Below are positions 8,165 to 16,346 of a stretch of DNA of 35,200 nt, piece after piece. Under the pieces are notes generated by a model. That model had not been told where the DNA came from, made no database searches, and was given only the letters and a program-made list of their open reading frames with translations. Position numbers and translations under genes: made by a program. Numbering within the stretch: the stretch's first letter is position 1; each line of letters opens with the position of its first letter. The DNA comes from Rubripirellula sp. (lineage in GTDB: Bacteria > Planctomycetota > Planctomycetia > Pirellulales > Pirellulaceae). Location: the NCBI GenBank assembly GCA_012270065.1, contig JAAXJB010000066.1, positions 4,361 to 39,560 of the forward strand. Direction: 5' to 3'.

Positions 8165-9699
8165 ATGTCCTTTTCAGTTTTTCGGGTCCGGCTCCCATTG
8201 TGATCGTACTTCTTGCAATGCTCCCGCTGGGACCACAGCTGACAGCAGGCCAGGTACCCAATGTTGTTCTGTTGCTTGCAGATGACCTGGGCTCCAAAGA
8301 CCTTGGCTGCTATGGAGGCCCCGTCAAGACTCCGGTCCTCGACAGGTTAGCCGCCAATGGTGTGCGCTTCACCGATTTCCATGCTGGCGCGGCAGTATGC
8401 TCACCGTCACGCGCGACGCTGTTGACTGGCAGACAAAATCTTCGCACCGGAATTTATGGTGTCCTGCAAGATCAGTGGCACGACATGCATCTTCTTGAGC
8501 GTGAAGTGACGTTGGCGGAAGTGCTGCAAAAAGCCGGCTATGGAACCGCTCATTTTGGCAAGTGGCACATCGGGATGAGCTCGGGCAAGCGGGTGAAGCC
8601 ATCACCAGCCGAACACGGTTTTGACTACTGGTTCGGCCTCTCCAACGGAGCCAGCCCAAGCCACAAGGATCCCGTCAACTTCATTCGCAACGGAAAACGG
8701 GTTGGCCCAATGAAGGGTTACTCCTGCCAGATTGTTGTCAGTGATGCGATCGAATGGCTGGAAAACAAGGCACACCCCAATCAGCCATTCTTCATGAATA
8801 TCTGGTTCAACGAACCCCATCACAAGCTTGCAGCACCCGATGAGATTGTGGCACTGTACGGAGACCTCAAGGATGAAGCCGCTATTTATTCGGCCACCAT
8901 TGACAACACCGACCGAGCCATCGGACGACTTGTTTCCAAACTCGAGACGATGGGCAAGCTCGACAACACTCTGATCATCTACTCGTCCGACCACGGCAGC
9001 TATCGAACCGATCGCAATGGTGGGCTGAACGGCAACAAGGGGTCAAACTTCCAAGGTGGTCTGCGCTCACCCGGGATCTTCTTCTGGCCGGATGGTTTCC
9101 GAGGAGGACGAGTTGAGAATACGCCCTCGGGATCAGTTGATTTATTGCCAACCATCTGTGGCTTGGCCGGCATCGATAAACCCAACGGCGTGCATCTTGA
9201 TGGCGCGGATCTGTCACCTTTGCTGATTGAGAAAGGGACGTTTCAGCGCTCGCAACCCATGATCTGGCTGTCGCCGTGGTCCGGGCACCTTGCGACACTA
9301 CGCGACGGCAATTACACGCTGATGGGTTACCGTGGCTACCAATTGCCTTCGGATCAGGCCAGGCAAAATGACTTGCTGCAGCAGATGGCCAAAATGGCGG
9401 GCATCGATCCGGCGACGCCCAATCTTGGCTCCCGCGTTACCAATACCACTTTCACCAGTCCCGAATACAATCGGCTGAAGAGCGAGTTCGTTCGTTTAAG
9501 AACTTTTCAGGAAGCGTGGATTCCAACGATCAAGGCAGGCGGATTCAGTCGGTTCGCTCTCTACGACTTGAGCTCGGATCCGCTGCAAAAGAAGGAAATT
9601 TCAAGGCAGCGTCCGGAAGTCACCGAGCGACTCAAGAAGAAACTGCTGGAGCTCTATGAAGACATCATGGCCGATGCACCCGACTGGCCGTCAAAATGA
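8161..9699 (+). CDS. Sulfatase (formylglycine type, S1 fold), exported
   Basis: 512 residues. The ATG overlaps the previous stop (ATGA). An N-terminal hydrophobic leader ends near residue 30 (QLTAGQ). The metal-binding DD is at 41-42. The sulfatase signature C80-S-P-S-R84-ATLLTG supplies the cysteine converted to formylglycine. The second signature GYGTAHFGKWHIG is at 127-138. The later metal site reads SSDHGS (D277, H278) where most family members have DN, and FQGGLRSP replaces the common EGG-R-P. The catalytic domain is clearly paralogous to the sulfatase at 11410 (PVKTPVLD, VRFTDFH, YGDL, TIDNTDRAIGRL in both). It would hydrolyse sulfate esters in the periplasm; the substrate cannot be inferred. 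A maturase is not in this window. Confidence 0.95.
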   Translation: MNVLFSFSGPAPIVIVLLAMLPLGPQLTAGQVPNVVLLLADDLGSKDLGCYGGPVKTPVLDRLAANGVRFTDFHAGAAVCSPSRATLLTGRQNLRTGIYGVLQDQWHDMHLLEREVTLAEVLQKAGYGTAHFGKWHIGMSSGKRVKPSPAEHGFDYWFGLSNGASPSHKDPVNFIRNGKRVGPMKGYSCQIVVSDAIEWLENKAHPNQPFFMNIWFNEPHHKLAAPDEIVALYGDLKDEAAIYSATIDNTDRAIGRLVSKLETMGKLDNTLIIYSSDHGSYRTDRNGGLNGNKGSNFQGGLRSPGIFFWPDGFRGGRVENTPSGSVDLLPTICGLAGIDKPNGVHLDGADLSPLLIEKGTFQRSQPMIWLSPWSGHLATLRDGNYTLMGYRGYQLPSDQARQNDLLQQMAKMAGIDPATPNLGSRVTNTTFTSPEYNRLKSEFVRLRTFQEAWIPTIKAGGFSRFALYDLSSDPLQKKEISRQRPEVTERLKKKLLELYEDIMADAPDWPSK

Positions 9700-9769
9700 A
9701 CGGGCTCAACATTTGACAACCAACGAAGCAACACATGACACATCGGATCCACACCCTGCTAACCCTCAA

Positions 9770-11365
9770 ATGAACATGAAACCCACTCTCACGTGTTTCT
9801 GCTTCCTGCTACTGACTGCGTTTGCGTCAGCTGAGGTCAGACAGCCCAATGTTGTTTTGATTTTTGCTGATGACATGGGTTACGGCGACGTCACCTGCTA
9901 TGACGCCCAATCCAGAATCCACACGCCAAATCTGGACCGGCTGGCCATGGGTGGCATGCGATTCACCGATGCACATTCGGCCTCGGCTGTCTGTACGCCG
10001 TCACGCTACGCCCTGCTGACCGGACGCTACGCGTGGAGAACCGGATTGAAGAGTGGCGTGCTCGGTGGCTTCTCACAACCCCTGATTGAGAAGGGACGCA
10101 TGACTCTGGCTGATCTGTTCCAAGGCAAGGGCTATCGCACTGCCTGCATTGGGAAGTGGCATCTGGGAATGGACTGGTCCGGAGGAATCCGCGGGGAAAA
10201 TGGATACAACATGCGAAACAATTCCGAGGGAATTGATTTCACAAAACCGATCCAGAACACCGCTGTTGTCAACGGATTTGACGAGTACTTCGGGATTGCT
10301 GCATCTCTGGACATGCCCCCCTACGTTTTCATTCGAAATGACCGTGTCACCGAGCAGCCCACTTCCAGTTTGAAGGAAGAAGACAAAGGTGGCCGTCCGG
10401 GGCCCGCGGCTCCCGGCTGGCGACATAAACACGTCATGCCGACCTTGACCGACGAGGTCATCTCCTTCATCCAGCGCAGCAAACCAGGGCCCTTTTTCGT
10501 ATACATGCCGCTCAATGCACCTCACACACCTCACGCGCCCGGTGATGCTTTCGTCGGTAAAAGCAAACTGGATATCTACGGCGATTTCATGGTGGAAGTG
10601 GATCATCACATCGGAAGGGTGATGGATGAGTTGGATCGACTGAAACTCTCAGACAACACCTTGGTGATTGTGACCAGCGACAATGGTCCAGAGACCAACA
10701 TGTTTCCAAGGCTTAACAAGTCTGGTCACGACAGTTCCTCCCACTTCCTGGGAGCCAAACGGGACAACTGGGAAGGCGGACACCGCGTTCCCTTCATTGC
10801 CCGGTGGCCTGGAGTGATCGCGCCAGGATCGCAATGTGACACGCCGTTCTGTCTTGTCGACATGATGGCGACATTCGCGGAAATTGCCTCGGTGGCACTT
10901 CCCGAAGATCAGGGCGTCGACAGCGTCTCCATTCTTCCTTTGATGCATGGAAAAAACGGTGACTACCGAAACAGGCATGCGATCATCCATCACTCATCGA
11001 CGGGTCGATTTGCGATTCGCAGGGGTGACTGGAAATTGCTGTTGCATGCCGGATCTGGTGGAAATGGTTACGGTACTGGGAAACGCAGCACGAGATACAA
11101 CGGGACGATCGAACAGAAGTCATTCAATACTGCGGACCGCCAACTCTACAACATGCGGACTGATCCGGATGAGACAACCAATCTGATCGAGAAATATCCT
11201 GAAGTCGCCAGTGAATTGACTGCTCTCGCTGGCGAATATGTCAGCAAAGGACGCAGCACGCCGGGACCTCGCCAGGAAACCATCCTGCAAAACTGGCCCC
11301 AACTCGACTGGCTGTCGCTGGATCCAGTTCCAACAGCTTCAGGCGACACCGCAAACCCAAATTGA
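9770..11365 (+). CDS. Arylsulfatase-like sulfatase, exported
   Basis: About 531 residues from ATG 9770 (an alternative ATG is at 9776). The frame is open upstream but overlaps the previous gene there, and ATG 9770 gives a signal peptide (TLTCFCFLLLTAFASA-EV). Motifs: metal DD at 34-35, C75-T-P-S-R79-YALLTG (formylglycine site), GYRTACIGKWHLGM at 121-134, PLNAPHTPHAP near 247-257 and TSDNG at 302-306 (D304, N305). It resembles the arylsulfatase A-like branch and is distinct in its catalytic domain from the two flanking sulfatases. Even so, its first ~30 residues closely match those of the next gene (LLLTAFASAEV-QPNV). It lies 70 bases after the preceding sulfatase and 44 bases before the next start, on the same strand. 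Confidence 0.94.
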   Translation: MNMKPTLTCFCFLLLTAFASAEVRQPNVVLIFADDMGYGDVTCYDAQSRIHTPNLDRLAMGGMRFTDAHSASAVCTPSRYALLTGRYAWRTGLKSGVLGGFSQPLIEKGRMTLADLFQGKGYRTACIGKWHLGMDWSGGIRGENGYNMRNNSEGIDFTKPIQNTAVVNGFDEYFGIAASLDMPPYVFIRNDRVTEQPTSSLKEEDKGGRPGPAAPGWRHKHVMPTLTDEVISFIQRSKPGPFFVYMPLNAPHTPHAPGDAFVGKSKLDIYGDFMVEVDHHIGRVMDELDRLKLSDNTLVIVTSDNGPETNMFPRLNKSGHDSSSHFLGAKRDNWEGGHRVPFIARWPGVIAPGSQCDTPFCLVDMMATFAEIASVALPEDQGVDSVSILPLMHGKNGDYRNRHAIIHHSSTGRFAIRRGDWKLLLHAGSGGNGYGTGKRSTRYNGTIEQKSFNTADRQLYNMRTDPDETTNLIEKYPEVASELTALAGEYVSKGRSTPGPRQETILQNWPQLDWLSLDPVPTASGDTANPN

Positions 11366-11409
11366 CCGACGCGCAAGCGGATAACGTAAACACCGACTCC
11401 ACAAATGAC

Positions 11410-13812
11410 ATGAAAACCATCCTCACATTGTGTTACTCGCTCCTGCTGACTGCGTTTGCCTCTGCAGAAGTCAAGCAACCGAATGTCATCACCCTGCTCG
11501 TCGACGATCTGGGCTACCGCGACCTGGGCTGTTATGGTGGCCCTGTGAAGACCCCGGTCCTCGATGGCCTGGCTGCAGGTGGCGTGCGCTTCACCGACTT
11601 CCACTCCGGGGCGCCCGTCTGCTCACCCTCACGAGCCACCTTCCTGACCGGCCGTAACCACATCCGCGCCGGAGTCTATTCCGTCCTCAGTGAACAGCGT
11701 CACAGAATGCATTTGCTTCGGAGTGAAATAACTCTCGCCGAAGTTCTGAAAGACGAAGGCTACTCCACGGCGCATTTTGGCAAGTGGCACCTCGGCATGC
11801 CCGTCAACGGGCGCGACAATCCTACCCCGGCCGATCATGGCTTCGACTACTGGTTCGGCCTGGTCAATGGGGCTCACCCCAGTCACAAAGATCCCACCAA
11901 CTTTCTGCGGAACGGCAGACCGGTCGGACCAATGAAAGGCTACGCCTGCCAGATCGTCGTTGACGAAGCCATTGCCTGGCTCAAGGAGAAACGCGACACC
12001 GACGCTCCCTTTTTCCTCAACCTCTGGTTCAATGAGCCCCATGCGGTCATCGCGGCTCCCGAAGAGATTGTCTCCGAATATGGCGATCTCAACGATCAAG
12101 CCGCCATCTACAACGGCACCATCGATAACACCGATCGCGCTATCGGGCGCCTTCTCGCAAGGCTGGAAGAACTTGGCGAGCTCGACAACACCATCATCAA
12201 CTACTCCTCGGACAACGGCAGTTACCGCCAGGATCGGTGTGGCAAACTGCGAGGGAAAAAGGGATCGCACTTCGAAGGCGGCCATCGCGTCCCGGGAATC
12301 TTCTACTGGAAAGGAAAAATCCCTGGCGGCCGTGTCGAGGATGAGCCAGCTGGAGCCGTCGATCTTCTGCCCACAATCTGCGGACTGCTCGGCATCGACA
12401 AACCAAAAGACGTTTTCCTCGACGGCTCCGATCTCACGCCTCTTCTCACCCGGACAGGTGCCTTTGAACGCCACCAGCCTCTCTTCTGGATGAACGGCTC
12501 CACCATGGTTCTTCGCATGGGAGACTACACCCTCTCAGCCCCGAATACGGCAAAACTCCCTTTTGACAACGCGAAGGCAAGTCGCTTGCTGCAGCAGACA
12601 AAGACGGCCCTGGGGGACGACATTGAAAAAGAGCTGGGGGGATTGGATCTACGTTCCCGCATGTTCAACGGCAGATTCGCAAATCCCGAGGCCGATCAGC
12701 TTCGCGATGAATTCCGGGCCATGTTTTACTTCAATGAAGCCCTGATACCACTGATGAAGAAGGGAGGCGTCAATCAGGTTCAACTCTACGACCTTGCAAC
12801 CGACCGGAGCCAGCAGCAAGACATCGCGGCTCAAAAGCCGGAAATCGTCTCCCGAATGAAAGAGAAAGCCAACGCCATTTTCCAAAGCGTCATGGTCGAC
12901 GCTCCGGAATGGCTCCCACCCAGAGAGCAGGCCGCAGCAAACAGGCATCGCGAAAATACACCAAACCGATCCGACCTCGAATCATCCAACACCGATACTG
13001 CAGACCTCCTGGCCCGGATCGACAAGAACAGTCTTCCGAAGGGCTACCAGGGAAGCCTCCACCAGAGTTACGTCGATCGCGTTATGGCAGGCCTCCAACC
13101 CGAACAGCGTGCCCGGGTCGGCCGGCTCTGGAAACAGAAACGTCACCTCGATCCTGACATGCCCAACCCGGGAGCCTCTTTTGTCAGAATCCTCACCCAT
13201 GTCGCCGTCGCGGCAGAAAAAAACAAACGTCCCAAAGTTGCAATTGATCCGCAGGAAAATGCTGGAACCCGTTCCTCCACTGCAAAGAATGCCGCAGCTG
13301 AAAAACAGATGCAAATCCATCGGCTGAAAACAACAAAACGTTCCCGGTTTGATGCTTTTGCTTACCTCAATCGCATTCCTCTGGAACGCGAAATCGATGA
13401 AACACCTGATGACTTGAGCGGACGTATTCTGGGCCGCTTGGCCAACCAGGAAGGGCGTGTTCTGGTAAAACTTCCACCAGGCATGAATCGGATTGCTTAT
13501 CAGGGATTCAAAATCGCTCTGGACAGTGGACAAGCCCTGCATGCAGGAAACTGTTTCTCCTGCCATCAGCTTCCTGATTGCTCGCTCGCTACTTCAAAGC
13601 CCGTCACACCTTCCCTCCGCAATACTTCCTATTCGATCAAGCAACTGCAGCAAGTCATCAAGACCGAACCGCATCGCGATCTTCAACTTGATGAGAGTGA
13701 CCTCAACCGGTTGCTGGCTTTACTGAAAACACTCAACGATGTTCCCGATGCAGACTTCCGGAACTTGATCCTCAACGCCACCGTCCTCGACACTTCTGGA
13801 GAACTGGAATGA
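11410..13812 (+). CDS. Sulfatase fused to a C-terminal cytochrome c-like domain
   Basis: About 800 residues. ATG 11410 is chosen over an in-frame TTG at 11362 because it begins a signal peptide (MKTILTLCYSLLLTAFASA-E). Residues 22-500 form a sulfatase with DD 32-33, C71-S-P-S-R75-ATFLTG, GYSTAHFGKWHLGM, SSDNG (D268, N269) and HFEGGHRVP, a paralog of the sulfatase at 8161. About 300 further residues follow. Residues 531-600 are a module shared with the next gene (LPKGYQGSLHQSYVDRVMAG, VGRLWKQKR, GASFVRIL). Then come a charged linker and a cytochrome c-like domain with C715-F-S-C718-H719 and PSLRNTSY. The stop overlaps the next ATG by four bases. A normal sulfatase ends near 500, so this is an unusual fusion. 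The sulfatase part looks richer in C-ending codons than the tail. Confidence 0.93.
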   Translation: MKTILTLCYSLLLTAFASAEVKQPNVITLLVDDLGYRDLGCYGGPVKTPVLDGLAAGGVRFTDFHSGAPVCSPSRATFLTGRNHIRAGVYSVLSEQRHRMHLLRSEITLAEVLKDEGYSTAHFGKWHLGMPVNGRDNPTPADHGFDYWFGLVNGAHPSHKDPTNFLRNGRPVGPMKGYACQIVVDEAIAWLKEKRDTDAPFFLNLWFNEPHAVIAAPEEIVSEYGDLNDQAAIYNGTIDNTDRAIGRLLARLEELGELDNTIINYSSDNGSYRQDRCGKLRGKKGSHFEGGHRVPGIFYWKGKIPGGRVEDEPAGAVDLLPTICGLLGIDKPKDVFLDGSDLTPLLTRTGAFERHQPLFWMNGSTMVLRMGDYTLSAPNTAKLPFDNAKASRLLQQTKTALGDDIEKELGGLDLRSRMFNGRFANPEADQLRDEFRAMFYFNEALIPLMKKGGVNQVQLYDLATDRSQQQDIAAQKPEIVSRMKEKANAIFQSVMVDAPEWLPPREQAAANRHRENTPNRSDLESSNTDTADLLARIDKNSLPKGYQGSLHQSYVDRVMAGLQPEQRARVGRLWKQKRHLDPDMPNPGASFVRILTHVAVAAEKNKRPKVAIDPQENAGTRSSTAKNAAAEKQMQIHRLKTTKRSRFDAFAYLNRIPLEREIDETPDDLSGRILGRLANQEGRVLVKLPPGMNRIAYQGFKIALDSGQALHAGNCFSCHQLPDCSLATSKPVTPSLRNTSYSIKQLQQVIKTEPHRDLQLDESDLNRLLALLKTLNDVPDADFRNLILNATVLDTSGELE
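13003..13209 (+). other. Module A copy 1 (shared 68-residue segment) within the sulfatase-cytochrome fusion
   Basis: Residues 532-600 of the fusion protein align without gaps to residues 605-672 of the next gene's product, with about 35 of 68 identities by hand count. Shared anchors are IDK, LP--Y, HQ-YVD, MAG, VGRLW, PD, GA and FVRIL. It sits between the sulfatase domain and the cytochrome c-like tail. Confidence 0.85.
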
Positions 13813-16346
13813 ATCTTACCAGCGGCGCAACTCGTCAGAAGATTTCCCACCATTTCCAATCAGGGCCCAAGTTTCGGCCAGTCATTCACATTGCATTCAT
13901 GTTCCTGATAACTGCTGTCGTTGTGGCGACAGAGTCGAACGCTGACGAGTCGGAACAACAGTCAATTGCGGGTCGTGTTGTAAACTCGGCTGGCAGCGGA
14001 GTTGAGGGTGTGATGGTTTCGGCCATTGATGAGGATCAACGAAAATGGACATCCGTGTTCACGGGGCCAGACGGTTCGTTTTCCATTCCCAGCCTGAGGA
14101 ACATTGATTACAGAATCCGAGCCCGCTTGATGGGTTTAGGTGATGAATGGATCAGTGATGTGCCCGCTGGCACCAATGATCTGATGATTTCAACTCACCC
14201 TGCAGTGGGCGCTGAATTGGAAGCACAACGTCCTGCGAGCAGTGCTTTCAACATGCTGAAGTTTGACAACCCTCGAGACAAAATGAACTTCAAGATGTTC
14301 TGCTCCTATTGCCATCAGGTAGGAACACTGGGGTTTCGAACTCCCGAAGAACCGGTTGACTGGGAAACCATGCTTCGACGCATGGATGGTTTTGGCGGAC
14401 TTTATCCGCACACGCAGGACACCATCATTCAAAGACTGATGGAAACCTACAAAGACGATGCTGTCGAAAAGTGGCCTACCTTCATTCCACCCCCGGCACC
14501 AACCGGACTGGCTGCAGCGGCCACAATCACGATGTGGGAAATGGACAAGCCGCTGCAGGGATCATTCCACGATCTGGAAATCGGTCGGGATGGAAACGTG
14601 TACGCAGTCAACATCAGCCGGGGACGGATGATCGCCTTGAATCCCCAAACGGGTGAACAGACAGCGATCAAGTTTCCACGTGGCGCGCACGCACCACACT
14701 CCATCGAGACCGCGAACGATGGCAGCCTCTGGGTAACGATGTGCGCGAGCGGCCACATGGCTCGCTACGACATCGAAACCAAACAGTTTGGGGTCTACAG
14801 CAGCGCCGAGGCACCAAAAAAACGCGGCAACTATCCGCACACACTGCGAATCAACCCGAAAGATCCAGAAGGCCTGATCTGGTACACCGACGCCGGTTCA
14901 AACTCCTGTTTCTCGATCCATCCCGAGACCCATGTGGTCAAGGAATACAAACTGCTGAGCGCCGGGCAAGCTGTGGCGGCAGGTCGCGGAGAGTCACGGG
15001 GTATCACACCGTATGGTTTGGATTTTTCTCCGGTTGATGGCATGATCTGGTACTCCAAACTCAATGGCAACCGTATCGGCCGAATAGATCCCAATGCCGA
15101 CGATGGCGACATCAAGGAATGGAATCCACCTTTCCGTGGCCCACGGCGTCTTCACGTCGCTCCCGACGGCATGGTGTGGGTACCAGGTTTCGGCTCGGGT
15201 GTCTTTGGAAAATTCAATCCAACAACAGAACAATGGACGGTCTACGAACTCCCTGATGCTGAAAACCAGATTCCGTATGCTCTGAATGTTGATTCAAAAG
15301 GAATTGTCTGGATTTGTGGTACCCACAATGACACGATCAACCGCTTTGATCCAAAGACCGAAACCTTCACCGAAATCCGTTTGCCAACAAGAGTGTCCTA
15401 CACTCGCGAGATTGAATTTGATGACGAGGGGAATGTCTGGACCAGTACATCAGGGCCCGCTCGCCACATGGAACGCGGCGTGGGTGCGGTCATCCGGATC
15501 TCTCTGCCAGACACAGTGACCAATGAAGGCAGCATTCAACTGGTCGGCAAAACGTTTGATGGAACTCACGATGTTGGCAACCTTGCCGCGGCACCGAAGG
15601 TGCAACGTAACAAGAACGCGGCCCTGTTTGCAATGATCGACAAAACCGACCTGCCAGAAGCTTACAGGAAGCAACCTCACCAGAAGTATGTCGATCATCG
15701 GATGGCAGGCATGCCACCAGGATCACGCGAACAGGTTGGACGGCTTTGGAATGAATTTCGCCGTGCAAACCCGGATCGAAATCGCGATGGCGCCATGTTC
15801 GTTCGTATCCTTGAATATGTCGCTGAGCAACAACCGGGCTCGATGCCAGCACGAAGATTTATCAAAAAATGGCAACACCACTACTTTGGCAAAGCCGCTG
15901 ACCAACTGGCCAATCGCTCCATTGAAAATGGCAAACTTGTCTATGAACAGGCTGGCTGCAATCGCTGTCACACGATTCATGGAAAAGGAGCAAAATATGG
16001 CCCGGATCTCACGGACATTGCCAAGCGATTCCAGGGATCCAAATTGCTGGAACAATGCGTGAAACCATCGGCAGAAATTCACAAGGAATATCAGACCCAG
16101 CAGATTCTGCTCGATGACGGAAGGTTGCTCACCGGCCTGGTTGTGGAGGAAACGGATGAGCAAATTCGCCTCGTTCCCAATCTCCTCAAACCAGACAAGT
16201 TCACTACGATAAACAAAGGCAGCATCGAACAGCGCCGCGCCGCAGAGGTATCAAGTATGCCTGCGGGACTGCTTGATACGTTCAACATCGAGGAGATACT
16301 CGATCTCGTCGCTTTCCTGCAATCACGCAATGGTGTGAAACAATGA
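13809..16346 (+). CDS. Multidomain cytochrome / Vgb-like propeller / heme-binding-domain protein
   Basis: 845 residues. The ATG overlaps the upstream stop (ATGA). A membrane or signal segment lies at about 26-42 (VIHIAFMFLITAVVVA). Order of parts: a carboxypeptidase-regulatory-like beta domain at ~51-118 (SIAGRVVNSAGSGVEGVMV, FTGPDGSFSIPSL); a first CxxCH, C165-S-Y-C-H169, in a small cytochrome-like region; a virginiamycin B lyase/NHL-type propeller at ~240-580 (DGNVYAVNISRGRMIALNP, DGMVWVPGFGSGVFGKFNP, GIVWICGTHNDTINRFDP); the shared module at 605-672; and a C-terminal domain with C717-N-R-C-H721 of the Pirellula/Verrucomicrobium putative heme-binding type (GPDLTDIAKRF, DDGRLLTGLVVEE). This is probably an envelope redox protein. 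The propeller's exact activity is unknown, and antibiotic lysis is unlikely in this context. Confidence 0.92.
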   Translation: MNLTSGATRQKISHHFQSGPKFRPVIHIAFMFLITAVVVATESNADESEQQSIAGRVVNSAGSGVEGVMVSAIDEDQRKWTSVFTGPDGSFSIPSLRNIDYRIRARLMGLGDEWISDVPAGTNDLMISTHPAVGAELEAQRPASSAFNMLKFDNPRDKMNFKMFCSYCHQVGTLGFRTPEEPVDWETMLRRMDGFGGLYPHTQDTIIQRLMETYKDDAVEKWPTFIPPPAPTGLAAAATITMWEMDKPLQGSFHDLEIGRDGNVYAVNISRGRMIALNPQTGEQTAIKFPRGAHAPHSIETANDGSLWVTMCASGHMARYDIETKQFGVYSSAEAPKKRGNYPHTLRINPKDPEGLIWYTDAGSNSCFSIHPETHVVKEYKLLSAGQAVAAGRGESRGITPYGLDFSPVDGMIWYSKLNGNRIGRIDPNADDGDIKEWNPPFRGPRRLHVAPDGMVWVPGFGSGVFGKFNPTTEQWTVYELPDAENQIPYALNVDSKGIVWICGTHNDTINRFDPKTETFTEIRLPTRVSYTREIEFDDEGNVWTSTSGPARHMERGVGAVIRISLPDTVTNEGSIQLVGKTFDGTHDVGNLAAAPKVQRNKNAALFAMIDKTDLPEAYRKQPHQKYVDHRMAGMPPGSREQVGRLWNEFRRANPDRNRDGAMFVRILEYVAEQQPGSMPARRFIKKWQHHYFGKAADQLANRSIENGKLVYEQAGCNRCHTIHGKGAKYGPDLTDIAKRFQGSKLLEQCVKPSAEIHKEYQTQQILLDDGRLLTGLVVEETDEQIRLVPNLLKPDKFTTINKGSIEQRRAAEVSSMPAGLLDTFNIEEILDLVAFLQSRNGVKQ
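15621..15824 (+). other. Module A copy 2 (shared 68-residue segment) within the propeller-cytochrome protein
   Basis: Residues 605-672, between the propeller and the C-terminal heme-binding domain. It aligns without gaps to residues 533-600 of the preceding gene's product. The position just ahead of a cytochrome domain is the same in both proteins. Confidence 0.85.

Noticed and set aside
11629-12474. Long minus-strand open frame (281 codons) inside the sulfatase-cytochrome fusion gene.
   Set aside because: It is antisense to a clearly conserved sulfatase domain, has no family signature, and is expected from the C-rich third positions of that gene.
13809-16346. Streptogramin (virginiamycin B) resistance gene.
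   Set aside because: The propeller resembles that fold, but the two CxxCH motifs, the heme-binding tail and the operon context point to an envelope redox protein.
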